Of a stretch of 64,000 nucleotides of DNA, positions 34,664 through 43,230 are shown in pieces. The notes below the pieces were generated by a model that saw only the letters and a program-made list of their open reading frames with translations, had not been told where the DNA came from and did not search any database. The stretch lies in NCBI RefSeq assembly GCF_022698145.1, contig NZ_JALDAX010000001.1, forward strand, positions 1,116,001 to 1,180,000. The letters are read 5' to 3'. The DNA is from Streptomyces spinosisporus (lineage in GTDB: Bacteria > Actinomycetota > Actinomycetes > Streptomycetales > Streptomycetaceae). Numbering within the stretch: position 1 is the first letter of the stretch; every line of letters starts with the position of its first letter. The translations under genes were made by a program, and so were the position numbers.

Positions 34664-37045
34664 GTGAACGCCAACGTGGCCGTAGAGACCACTTCTGAAG
34701 TCCGCCTCTGGAACGACCCCACCCTCCCCGTCACCACCAGGGTCGACGCCCTGATCGACGCGATGACCCTTCGGGAGAAGACCGCCCAGCTGTACGGCGT
34801 GTGGGTCGGCGCCTCCGACCAGGGCGGTGAAGTGGCCCCCCACCAGCACGACATGGAGGAGGCCGTCGACCTTGAGGCTCTGCTGCCCACCGGACTCGGT
34901 CAGTTGACCCGTCCCTTCGGCACCGTGCCCGTCGACCCCGCTCTCGGTGCCCTCTCCCTGGCCCGCACCCAGGCGCGCATCGCCTCGGCCAACCGCTTCG
35001 GCATACCCGCCCTCGCGCACGACGAGTGTCTGGCCGGGTTCGCCGCCTGGGGCGCCACCGCCTATCCCGTGCCGCTGTCCTGGGGTGCCACGTTCGACCC
35101 GGACACCGTGCGCCGCATGGCCGCCGCCATCGGCCGCGACATGCGGTCCGTCGGCGTCCACCAGGGCCTCGCGCCCGTCCTGGACGTCGTACGCGACGCC
35201 CGCTGGGGCCGGGTGGAGGAGACCATCGGCGAGGACCCGTATCTCGTCGGCAGCATCGCCACGGCGTACGTGCAGGGCCTCGAGTCCGCCGGCCTCGTCG
35301 CCACCCTCAAGCACTTCGTCGGCTACTCGGCCTCGCGCGCCGGCCGCAACCTCGCCCCCTCCTCCGTGGGCCCGCGTGAGCGTGCCGACGTGCTGCTGCC
35401 TCCCTTCGAGATGGCGATCCGCGAGGGCGGCGCACGGTCGGTGATGAACGCCTACACCGACACCGACGGCATACCCTCCGCAGCCGACGCGGACCTGCTG
35501 ACCGGACTGCTGCGCGACACCTGGGGCTTCGACGGCACCGTCGTCGCCGACTACTTCGCCATCGCCTTCCTCAAGACGCTGCACGGCATCGCGGCCGACT
35601 GGGCCGACGCCGCCGGTCACGCGCTCGCGGCCGGCATCGACGTCGAACTGCCCACCGTCAAGACATACGGCGAACCCCTCGTGCAGGCCGTCACCGAGGG
35701 CCGCATACCGGAAGAGCTCATCGACCGCGCCCTGCGCCACGTCCTCACCCAGAAGGTGATGCTGGGCCTGCTCGACCCCGACTGGAACCCGCTGCCGGCC
35801 GCCCTCGACGGCGCGGACACCGACGACCCGGAGGCACTGCGCGGCACGATCGACCTGGACCGGCCCGGGAACCGTCAACTGGCCCGTGACATCGCCGAGA
35901 AGGCGGTCGTCCTGCTCACCAACGACGGCACCCTGCCGCTCACGCGGCCGCGTCGCATCGCCCTGCTCGGTCCCAACGCTACCGAGCCCACGGCGGTACT
36001 GGGCTGCTACTCCTTCCCGCAGCACATCGGCGTCCGCCACCCCGGGACCCCGGCCGGCATCGAACTGCCCACACTGCGCGACACACTCGCCGCGGAGTTC
36101 CCCGACGCCGAACTCACCGTCGCCCGCGGCACCGGAATCGACGACGGCGACCTCTCCGGCATCCCCGAGGCCGTCCGGGCGGCACGCGAGGCGGACGTCG
36201 CCGTGCTGGTGCTCGGCGACCGCGCCGGGCTGTTCGGGCAGGGCACCAGCGGCGAGGGCTGCGACGCCGAGACGCTGGTCCTGCCCGGGGCACAGCAGCA
36301 ACTGCTCGACGCCGTCCTGGAGTTGGACACGCCTGTGGTGACGGTGCTGCTCGCGGGACGGCCGTACGCTCTGGGCCGCGCCGCGGACGAGTCCGCCGCG
36401 ATCGTGCAGTCCTTCTTCCCCGGCGAGGAGGGCACTCACGCGATCGCCGGCGTCATCAGCGGTCGTATCAATCCCTCCGGACGCCTCCCGGTCAGCGTGC
36501 CGCGCGAGCCGGGCTCCCAGCCGACCACCTACCTCGGTGCGCGGCTCGCCCACGCCAGCGAGGTGTCCAACGTCGACCCGACCCCGGCGTTCGCCTTCGG
36601 CCACGGCCTGTCGTACACGGAGTTCGACTGGAGCGATCTGACCGTGGACACCCAGGAGGCCCCGACGGACGGCGAGTTCACGCTCGCCTGCACCGTGCGC
36701 AACACCGGCGAACGGTCCGGCACCGAGGTCGTTCAGCTCTATCTGCACGACCCGGTCGCCTCCGTCGTCCAGCCGGTGCAGCGCCTCGTCGGCTACACCC
36801 GCCTCCAGCTGGAGCCGGGCGAGGCCCGCCGCGTCGCCGTCACGGTCCCGGCCGACCTCGCCTCCTTCACCGGCCGCGACGGCCGGCGCGTCGTCGAACC
36901 GGGCGAACTGGAACTGCGGTTGGCCGCCTCCAGCGCGGATACGCGCCTGACAGCCAGGGTCAGGCTGACCGGAGCCGAGCGCCAGGTGGACCACACGCGG
37001 CGCTTTCATGCCACGTTTGGCCAGGAACCGGTCGCCCGGGCCTGA
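34664..37045 (+). CDS. GH3 beta-glycosidase (xylosidase/glucosidase type)
   Basis: Glycoside hydrolase family 3 enzyme of 793 residues, cytoplasmic (no signal peptide). N-terminal barrel with VLDVVRDARWGRVEETIGEDPYL and TLKHFVGYSA; nucleophile Asp296 in VVADYFA, a form typical of GH3 beta-xylosidases and related enzymes; the alpha/beta sandwich domain follows (AVVLLTNDGTLPL), then a fibronectin-III-like C-terminal domain (GERSGTEVVQLYL). It should cleave oligosaccharides brought in by the adjacent ABC importer. GTG 34664 follows GGGAGG closely (about 4 nt); GTG 34676 is an alternative start. Xylose versus glucose specificity cannot be fixed by eye. Confidence 0.9.
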   Translation: MNANVAVETTSEVRLWNDPTLPVTTRVDALIDAMTLREKTAQLYGVWVGASDQGGEVAPHQHDMEEAVDLEALLPTGLGQLTRPFGTVPVDPALGALSLARTQARIASANRFGIPALAHDECLAGFAAWGATAYPVPLSWGATFDPDTVRRMAAAIGRDMRSVGVHQGLAPVLDVVRDARWGRVEETIGEDPYLVGSIATAYVQGLESAGLVATLKHFVGYSASRAGRNLAPSSVGPRERADVLLPPFEMAIREGGARSVMNAYTDTDGIPSAADADLLTGLLRDTWGFDGTVVADYFAIAFLKTLHGIAADWADAAGHALAAGIDVELPTVKTYGEPLVQAVTEGRIPEELIDRALRHVLTQKVMLGLLDPDWNPLPAALDGADTDDPEALRGTIDLDRPGNRQLARDIAEKAVVLLTNDGTLPLTRPRRIALLGPNATEPTAVLGCYSFPQHIGVRHPGTPAGIELPTLRDTLAAEFPDAELTVARGTGIDDGDLSGIPEAVRAAREADVAVLVLGDRAGLFGQGTSGEGCDAETLVLPGAQQQLLDAVLELDTPVVTVLLAGRPYALGRAADESAAIVQSFFPGEEGTHAIAGVISGRINPSGRLPVSVPREPGSQPTTYLGARLAHASEVSNVDPTPAFAFGHGLSYTEFDWSDLTVDTQEAPTDGEFTLACTVRNTGERSGTEVVQLYLHDPVASVVQPVQRLVGYTRLQLEPGEARRVAVTVPADLASFTGRDGRRVVEPGELELRLAASSADTRLTARVRLTGAERQVDHTRRFHATFGQEPVARA

Positions 37046-37048
37046 GCG

Positions 37049-37096
37049 GGGTGTGCGCAGCGCACGTCGCGGCAGCGGCAGGCGCTGCGCACACCC
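37049..37096. terminator. strong hairpin between convergent genes
   Basis: GGGTGTGCGCAGCGC (37049-37063) pairs perfectly with GCGCTGCGCACACCC (37082-37096), a 15-bp stem with an 18-nt loop. It lies between the convergent GH3 and fumarylacetoacetase-family genes and can end transcripts from both sides. Confidence 0.85.
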
Positions 37097-37117
37097 GCCG
37101 CCGGGGCCGGCACGGGC

Positions 37118-38305
37118 TCACAGCACCCCGCGCCGGGCCAGGTTGTGCATGAGGGCCCGTACGCCGTACGTCCAGGGCGGGGCCTGCTCGCTGGGGACGA
37201 CGGTGTTGACGAGGGCACCGAGGCGGGGGCTGGAGATCCGTACGATGTCGCCGTGCTGGTGGGTGAAGCCCGCGCCGGGTGCGTGGCGGTCCTCGGTGGG
37301 GGCGAACAGCGTTCCGGTGAACAGCACGAAGCCGTCCGGGTATTGATGGTGCGCGCCGTGCGTGGCGGCCACCAGGTCCAGTACGTCACGGCTGATCTCG
37401 CGCATGGAGCTGTGGCCGTTGAGGACGTAGCCGTCCGGGCCGTCGACGCGCAGGTCGATGTCGAGCCCGCGTACGGTGTCGAGGTCGAAGCCGTCGTCGA
37501 GCAGGCGGACGAACGGGCCTATCGCGCAGGAGGCGTTGTTGTCCTTGGCGCGGGACAGCAGCAGCGCGCTGCGTCCCTCGATGTCGCGGAGGTTGACGTC
37601 GTTGCCGAGCGTCGCGCCGCGTACCCGGCCGCGCGAGTCCACGACGAGGACGGCCTCGGGTTCGGGGTTGTTCCACACCGACGCGCCGAGCACACCGATG
37701 TCGGCCCCGGTGCCGACCGCGGACAGCACCGGGGCCTTGGTGAACACCTCCGGGTCCGGCCCGATGCCGACCTCCAGATACTGCGACCACAGCCCCTCGG
37801 CGACCAGGAGTTGCTTCGCCTTGTCCGCCTCCGGCGATCCGGGACGGATGCCGTCGAGCGTGCCGCCCACCAGCTGCCCGACGCGCTGCCGCACCCGGGC
37901 GGCCTGCGCCGGATCGCCGCCCGTGCGCTCCTCGATGACGCGCTCCAGCAGACTTTGGGCGAAGGTGACGCCCGCGGCCTTGATCACCTGCAGATCGACG
38001 GGGGCCAGCAGGTGCGGAACGTCACGGCGCCCGGCCGGGGCCCGGAGCAGTTCGTCGAGATGCCAGGTGGTCCCGCCGTCGGCCTCGCGGACGACCGCGG
38101 CCGCGTCGTCGCGTTCCAGCAGGTCGGAGACGGTTGGTGCGACGGCCGTCAGATCGACGACCCGCTCGCCGCGGACCGCGGCCACGCACGGTCCGTCCGA
38201 CTCCGGATCGTGGACCCGTGCGACCAGGGCGGCGTGACCGGCGTCCTCGGGCAGGACGGAGGCGGCGGTGAGGACGGGGCGGGGACGCGCTGCTGCCGAT
38301 TCCAC
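37118..38305 (-). CDS. fumarylacetoacetate hydrolase family protein, probable 2-keto-3-deoxy-sugar-acid dehydratase
   Basis: Protein of 395 residues. The C-terminal FAH domain has the metal-binding acidic residues in PDPEVFTKAP, NNPEPEAVL and GNDVNLRDIEGRSAL. Long FAH proteins with this N-terminal extension that sit beside an IlvD/Edd dehydratase include 2-keto-3-deoxy-pentonate dehydratases of the Weimberg pathway, giving an alpha-ketoglutarate semialdehyde precursor (family knowledge); the role here is inferred. GTG 38305 has AGGAGA upstream. It lies 46 nt downstream of the dehydratase gene in the same direction, so the two form an operon. Confidence 0.85.
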   Translation of the reverse strand: MESAAARPRPVLTAASVLPEDAGHAALVARVHDPESDGPCVAAVRGERVVDLTAVAPTVSDLLERDDAAAVVREADGGTTWHLDELLRAPAGRRDVPHLLAPVDLQVIKAAGVTFAQSLLERVIEERTGGDPAQAARVRQRVGQLVGGTLDGIRPGSPEADKAKQLLVAEGLWSQYLEVGIGPDPEVFTKAPVLSAVGTGADIGVLGASVWNNPEPEAVLVVDSRGRVRGATLGNDVNLRDIEGRSALLLSRAKDNNASCAIGPFVRLLDDGFDLDTVRGLDIDLRVDGPDGYVLNGHSSMREISRDVLDLVAATHGAHHQYPDGFVLFTGTLFAPTEDRHAPGAGFTHQHGDIVRISSPRLGALVNTVVPSEQAPPWTYGVRALMHNLARRGVL

Positions 38306-38351
38306 GATCGATGCTCTCCTGGGTTCGAGGTGTTGGGGAACCGGGTCCGGC

Positions 38352-40088
38352 TCAGTGGGAGTCGCGGGGGACCTCGTGGCCGCGGCTTCCGCGCAGGAAA
38401 CCGAAGTCGGCGCCCCGGTCGGCCTGTTCCACGTGCTGGGTGTAGAGCCAGGCGTAGCCGCTGGTGTGCCGCTCGGCGGGTGCCTTCCATGCCTCACGGC
38501 GCCGGGTGAGCTCGGCGTCGTCCACGTCCAGGTCCAGCGTGCGGTTCGGGACGTCGAGGACGACTACGTCACCGTCGCGCACCAGGGCGAGGGGTCCGCC
38601 GACGGCGGCCTCGGGCGCCACGTGCAGGACCACCGTGCCGTACCCGGTGCCGCTCATCCGGCCGTCGCAGACGCGGACCATGTCCGTGACCCCGGCCTTC
38701 AGCAGCTTGGCGGGCAGCGGGACGTTGGAGACCTCGGGCATGCCGGGATAGCCCCTGGGTCCTGCGTTGCGGATGACGATGACGGTGTTCTCGTCGACGT
38801 CGAGCTTCGGGTCGTCGGCGACCGCGTGGTAGGCCTCGGGGGAGTCGAAGACGCGTGCCGGACCGCGGTGGGTGAGCAGGTGGGGCGAGGCGGCGGACTG
38901 CTTGATCACCGCACCGTCGGGGCACAGGTTGCCGCGCAGGACGGCGGTACCGGTGCCGGCCGGCTGGAAGGGGGCGTCGAGGCCGGTGATGACGTCGGTG
39001 TTGTCGTTCTCGGCGTCGGCGACGTTCTCGGCGACGCCGCGTCCGGTGACGGTGATCTGCTCGCCGTGCAGCAGCTCGCCGCGGAGCAGTTCGGCCATGA
39101 CGGCGGGCAGCCCGCCCGCGTAGCAGAAGTCCTCCATGAGGTACGTGCCGCTGGGCATCAGGTTGACCAGGGTCGGCACCGCGCGGACCAGTTCGTCGAA
39201 GTCCTCCAGGCCCAGGTCGACGCCGACGCGTCCGGCGAGGGCGGTGAGATGGATGATGGCGTTGGTGGAGCCGCCGATGGCCGCGTTGACCCTGATGGCG
39301 TTCTCGAACGCCTCCCGGGTCAGGATCCGCGAGGGGCGCAGCTCCTCCTCCACCATCGCGACGATGCGCTGCCCCGCCGACTGCGCGATCTCCATCCGCC
39401 GGGAGTCGACCGCGGGCCAGGCCGCCGAGCCCGGCAGCTGCATCCCGAGCGCCTCGGCCATGCAGGCCATCGTGGAGGCGGTGCCCATGGTCATGCAGTG
39501 GCCGTTGGAGCGGGCCATGCAGCCCTCGGCGAAGAAGCACTCCTCCTCGGTCATCCGGCCGGTCTTCAGGTCCTCCTCGAACTTCCACACATGGGTGCCG
39601 GATCCCACGTCCTTGCCGCGGTACTTGCCGTTCAGCATCGGCCCGCCGGTGACCATGACGGAGGGCAGGTCGACGCTGGCGGCGCCCATGAGCATGGCGG
39701 GGGTCGTCTTGTCGCAGCCGGACAGCAGGACCACTCCGTCGAGCGGGTTGGCCCGGATCAGCTCCTCGACCTCCATGGCCATGAGATTGCGGTACAGCAT
39801 GGCGGTGGGGCGCATCAGGGTCTCGCCGGTGGCCATGGTGGGGAACTGCAGCGGGAAGCCGCCCGCCTGCCACACTCCGCGCTTGACGGCCTCGGCGACG
39901 CGGGTCAAGTGAGCGTTGCACGGGGCGAGTTCGGAGGCGCTGGTCGCGATGCCGATGACGGGGCGGCCGTCGAAGACCTCGTGCCCGAATCCCTGGTTGC
40001 GCATCCAGGAGCGGTACACCATCCCGCCGCGGCCACTCGCACCGAACCATGCCTGGCTGCGACGGCTCGTCCTGTTCCCGTCGTTCAT
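38352..40088 (-). CDS. IlvD/Edd family dehydratase, probable aldonate dehydratase
   Basis: Protein of 578 residues, the length of pentonate dehydratases. Iron-sulfur ligands are seen in SGCDKTTPAMLMG and in the Cys-rich CFFAEGCMARSNGHC; NAAIGGSTNAIIHL and the late VCDGRMSGTGYG motif are family hallmarks. Members include dihydroxy-acid, phosphogluconate and L-arabinonate/D-xylonate dehydratases. The FAH-family partner and the nearby GH3 and importer favour a sugar acid over branched-chain amino acid synthesis. ATG 40088 has GGGAGTAG upstream. It is divergent from a FadR-type regulator, with an AT-rich palindrome between. Confidence 0.9.
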   Translation of the reverse strand: MNDGNRTSRRSQAWFGASGRGGMVYRSWMRNQGFGHEVFDGRPVIGIATSASELAPCNAHLTRVAEAVKRGVWQAGGFPLQFPTMATGETLMRPTAMLYRNLMAMEVEELIRANPLDGVVLLSGCDKTTPAMLMGAASVDLPSVMVTGGPMLNGKYRGKDVGSGTHVWKFEEDLKTGRMTEEECFFAEGCMARSNGHCMTMGTASTMACMAEALGMQLPGSAAWPAVDSRRMEIAQSAGQRIVAMVEEELRPSRILTREAFENAIRVNAAIGGSTNAIIHLTALAGRVGVDLGLEDFDELVRAVPTLVNLMPSGTYLMEDFCYAGGLPAVMAELLRGELLHGEQITVTGRGVAENVADAENDNTDVITGLDAPFQPAGTGTAVLRGNLCPDGAVIKQSAASPHLLTHRGPARVFDSPEAYHAVADDPKLDVDENTVIVIRNAGPRGYPGMPEVSNVPLPAKLLKAGVTDMVRVCDGRMSGTGYGTVVLHVAPEAAVGGPLALVRDGDVVVLDVPNRTLDLDVDDAELTRRREAWKAPAERHTSGYAWLYTQHVEQADRGADFGFLRGSRGHEVPRDSH

Positions 40089-40170
40089 GTAGCTACTCCC
40101 GTGGCTCTCGCGTCGGCTGGTTCGCGATGGGGCGGTGTCGTGGGGGACCGTCAGGCCGTAGCCTGGACAC

Positions 40171-40185
40171 AATCATTAAATGATT
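40171..40185. promoter_or_regulatory. AATCATT-A-AATGATT palindrome, candidate GntR operator
   Basis: A perfect 7-1-7 palindrome midway between the divergent dehydratase and FadR-type genes, standing out as AT-rich in GC-rich surroundings. A shorter ATTC-GAT-GAAT repeat follows at 40183-40193. FadR-family regulators commonly bind TNGTNNNACNA-like or AT-rich sites in this position. Confidence 0.7.
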
Positions 40186-40217
40186 CGATGAATGACGTCC
40201 AGGGGTGAACACAGATC

Positions 40218-40934
40218 GTGGTGCACTTCCCGACCACGCATGAGCGAGTGGTCGACGAACTCGGCCGGCGCATCGTGGGCGGAGCGTGGGAACCGGGGCA
40301 CGCGCTGCCGGTCGAAGACCTGCTCGCGGCCGACATCGGCGTCAGCCGGGGCGCGTTGCGGGAGGCGGTCAAGGCTCTGGTGGCCAAGGGAATGCTGCGG
40401 GTACGCCCGCGCACCGGCACCCGCGTACTGCCCCCGGAGCACTGGAACCACCTGGACCGTGACGTACTGCGCTGGAAACAGGCCGGGGACGCCGCGGCCC
40501 TGCTGCGCGACACCGGTGAACTGCGCAGGATCGTCGAGCCCGAGGCGGCCCGGCTCGCCGCCGTCCGGGCCCACCCCGACGACGTACGAGCCCTGTACGA
40601 CGCCCTGGCCGCCATGGAGGCCGCAGCGGCGGAACCCGGCCGCAGCGGCTACATCGAGGCCGACATCGCCTTCCACCGGGCCCTGCTCGACGCCGGCGGC
40701 AACCGTCTGCTCGGCTCACTGGGCCGCGCCATCGAGATCGCGCTGGAACACAGCTTCGTCGTCAGCACCCAGACCCCGGGCGCGGTGGAAGCCTCGCTGC
40801 CCGGCCATCGCGCCATCGTGGAGGCGGTGGCGGCCGGCGATCCGGCGGCGGCGACGGCCGCCGTACTGGCCGTGGTCGACGCCGCCGAACGGGAGATCGC
40901 CCAATCACCGGGGCTGCCGCGTGACGCCGTATGA
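40218..40934 (+). CDS. FadR-type GntR regulator of the sugar-acid operon
   Basis: Protein of 238 residues. N-terminal winged helix (VVDELGRRIVGGAWEPGHALPVEDLL, SRGALREAVKALVAKGMLRVRPRTGTRV) and a C-terminal FCD ligand domain with the metal-binding pattern (RRIVEPEAARLAA, DIAFHRALLDAGGNRL, GHRAIVEAV). FCD regulators bind organic and sugar acids. GTG 40218 (or GTG 40221) follows AGGGGTGAAC. It is divergent from the IlvD/Edd dehydratase, the likely target through the palindrome at 40171. Confidence 0.92.
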   Translation: MVHFPTTHERVVDELGRRIVGGAWEPGHALPVEDLLAADIGVSRGALREAVKALVAKGMLRVRPRTGTRVLPPEHWNHLDRDVLRWKQAGDAAALLRDTGELRRIVEPEAARLAAVRAHPDDVRALYDALAAMEAAAAEPGRSGYIEADIAFHRALLDAGGNRLLGSLGRAIEIALEHSFVVSTQTPGAVEASLPGHRAIVEAVAAGDPAAATAAVLAVVDAAEREIAQSPGLPRDAV

Positions 40935-40945
40935 CCTGCGGCGGG

Positions 40946-42421
40946 CTACGGGTCGTGTTCTCGGACATAGACGGTGACTCGCGCCCCGTGGACATGAGTT
41001 GTTCCGTAGGCGCGGAAGTGGCGTCGCAGGGTGCTTGTTTTCGCTTGCTCCTGCGGGCTGGTCAGCGAATGCGCACCCGCCGCGCGGACCACGACGATCC
41101 GGTCGAATGCCAGCATGCGTGCCGCGATCTCCCGGGCGGGGAGCTCGACACCTGCGAGTGTGTTCGACGAAACGGGATCCTGTGCCAAGGCGAGATCTGT
41201 CAGAAAACGGGTGTCCTCGGGGTTGGCCGCGGTCAAGATCCGTTGCCGGCCGGAGAGATAGAGCAGCCCGTCGCCGGGACGGCCTTCCTTGCGTACGGCG
41301 GCGGCGATGGCGGTGACGTCATTGCTCCGACTCTGGGGCGTCCGCAGCGAAACGCTCGGCGGGACGAGCGCGGCCAGTACGGCAACCGCCGCGAGCCACG
41401 CATTGCGGGAAGACCTCTGCCGCCGGTGGAAATAGTCCATCCGGGCGCCCAGCAGCAAGGCGATTCCGATATTGCTGTAGAGCACATACCGGTCGACGAA
41501 AAGCGGCTTGACCAGGGAGGCGATCAGCAGCAGAAGGCCCGGAAGCACAAGAATCGGTACAGCCAGCGCGGAAAGCCGTACGGGTCCCCGCACCCCCAGG
41601 GGTACTCGGGCACACGCGACGCCCACGACCGCCACGATCAGGAGATAACGCAGCCGCACCGGTCCGTCGATCCAGGCCACCTGCCCCGACTGCCCCGCAC
41701 TGCAGATCGCCGGCGGCAACAGCCCGGCCACAACACCCACGGCAGCCGCACTCCACGCCTTCAGCACCGGTCGTGGAACACGGGAGACGACCAGTGTGAC
41801 GCCATGTGCGACCAGGGCGAGGACCGCGAACTCATGGAGCAGACAGGCCAGCAGCATGGTGGAGCCATAGACCGCCCACCGCCACCGGGCGCGATGCGGG
41901 ACGCCGGTCACCAGCGCATGGGTGGCCCAGGTGACCAGGGCACAGACCATGGCGTACGAGCGGCCTTCCTGCGCGTACTTCTGCACCTGGGGGAGGAGTG
42001 GAAACACCAGCCCGGCCAGCAGTCCGGCCCGGGGCCCCGCCAGGCGTAGCCCCACAAGCCCGACTCCGCTCGCCGCCACCGACATCGCCAGCACGGACGG
42101 CAGCCGCAACGTCAGCAGCCCTCCGCCGAAGAGGCCGTAGAGCTCGTGCATCACGGCGTAGTAGAGGGCATGGACCAGATCAACGTGCTGGGCGGTGAGC
42201 CATATCTGCGAAAGATCGCGATGCGCGAGCAGATAGGTGACGGACTCGTCCCCCCACAAGGTGTTCTGCCTGCGGATGCCCCAGAGCCCCAGAGCGATGG
42301 TCAGCGACCAGGGCGCGATGACGACAACGGCTGTGGCCGGGCCCGGATTTCGCCGACGGGCGGGTGCGGGAGGGGAAACCGTCCTGGCCACGGCGGCGGG
42401 AACATGTTCAGCAACTGGCAT
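40946..42421 (-). CDS. GT-C type (family 39-like) membrane glycosyltransferase
   Basis: Integral membrane protein of 491 residues with about 9-11 helices. The first external loop contains WGDESVTYLLAHRDL, the acidic motif used by GT-C enzymes that take polyprenyl-phosphate sugars (protein mannosyltransferase-like). The last 130 residues are soluble and lie presumably outside the membrane. Acceptor and sugar are unknown. It ends 12 nt from the convergent FadR-type gene. It is divergent from a two-component system that may control it. Confidence 0.8.
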   Translation of the reverse strand: MPVAEHVPAAVARTVSPPAPARRRNPGPATAVVVIAPWSLTIALGLWGIRRQNTLWGDESVTYLLAHRDLSQIWLTAQHVDLVHALYYAVMHELYGLFGGGLLTLRLPSVLAMSVAASGVGLVGLRLAGPRAGLLAGLVFPLLPQVQKYAQEGRSYAMVCALVTWATHALVTGVPHRARWRWAVYGSTMLLACLLHEFAVLALVAHGVTLVVSRVPRPVLKAWSAAAVGVVAGLLPPAICSAGQSGQVAWIDGPVRLRYLLIVAVVGVACARVPLGVRGPVRLSALAVPILVLPGLLLLIASLVKPLFVDRYVLYSNIGIALLLGARMDYFHRRQRSSRNAWLAAVAVLAALVPPSVSLRTPQSRSNDVTAIAAAVRKEGRPGDGLLYLSGRQRILTAANPEDTRFLTDLALAQDPVSSNTLAGVELPAREIAARMLAFDRIVVVRAAGAHSLTSPQEQAKTSTLRRHFRAYGTTHVHGARVTVYVREHDP

Positions 42422-42549
42422 CGGCAGAAGGGCCTTTCAGCAGCGGCGAAGAAGCTCCGCCAGCGTGCTCGGACCTCGTTGACCGTTCGCTGACCCAACC
42501 TGACCGGCCGATCAGGAAGGCGGCCCGGCGCTGTGCAAGGCTGCACCGC

Positions 42550-43230
42550 ATGCGCATCCTGGTAGTCGAGGACGAGGTGGACCTCGCCCACACCCTGCAC
42601 ACCGGCCTCACCGCCGAGGGCTACAGCGTCGACCTCGCCCATGACGGCCGGCAGGGACTGTGGATGGCCCGGACCGGCGAATACGCCCTGGTCGTCCTGG
42701 ACTTGATGCTGCCCGGACTCAACGGCTACAAGGTCTGCGCCCAGCTGCGCCGGGAGGGCAACGCGACTCCCATCCTCGTACTCACCGCCAAGGACGGGGA
42801 CTGGGACCAGGCGGAGGCCCTGGACACGGGGGCCGATGACTACCTGGCCAAACCCTTCTCCTACATGGTGCTCGTCGCACGGCTGCGAGCCCTGGTCAGA
42901 CGAGCCGCCACGGTCGTCCCGCCCGTCCTCGCCGTGGGCGACCTGTCGTTGGACGTCGCCGCCCGGGTCTGCCGCCGGGCCGGGGTCCGGGTGGAGCTCA
43001 CCCCCCGGGAGTTCGCCGTCCTGGAGCTACTGGCCCGCCGAGCAGGCCAGGCGGTGTCCAAAATGGATCTGCTCTATCACGCGTGGCCCGACGAAGCATG
43101 GGATCCCAACCTGGTCGAGGCGCGCGTCAGCACCCTCCGCAAGAAGGTGGACGCCGCGTTCCACCGGCAGTCCCTGCAGACCGTACGAGGCACCGGCTAC
43201 CGACTGGTGGACGACCGTGAACGCGACTGA
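42550..43230 (+). CDS. OmpR family response regulator
   Basis: Protein of 226 residues: receiver domain with EDE at 7-9, phosphoacceptor Asp51 in VVLDLMLPG and switch lysine in KPFSYM; winged helix at about 130-222 (ELTPREFAVLELLARRAGQ, VEARVSTLRKKV, VRGTGYRLV). ATG 42550 is the family start. The kinase gene begins 14 nt before its stop, so the pair is coupled. It is divergent from the membrane glycosyltransferase gene, which suggests envelope control (inference). Confidence 0.93.
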   Translation: MRILVVEDEVDLAHTLHTGLTAEGYSVDLAHDGRQGLWMARTGEYALVVLDLMLPGLNGYKVCAQLRREGNATPILVLTAKDGDWDQAEALDTGADDYLAKPFSYMVLVARLRALVRRAATVVPPVLAVGDLSLDVAARVCRRAGVRVELTPREFAVLELLARRAGQAVSKMDLLYHAWPDEAWDPNLVEARVSTLRKKVDAAFHRQSLQTVRGTGYRLVDDRERD

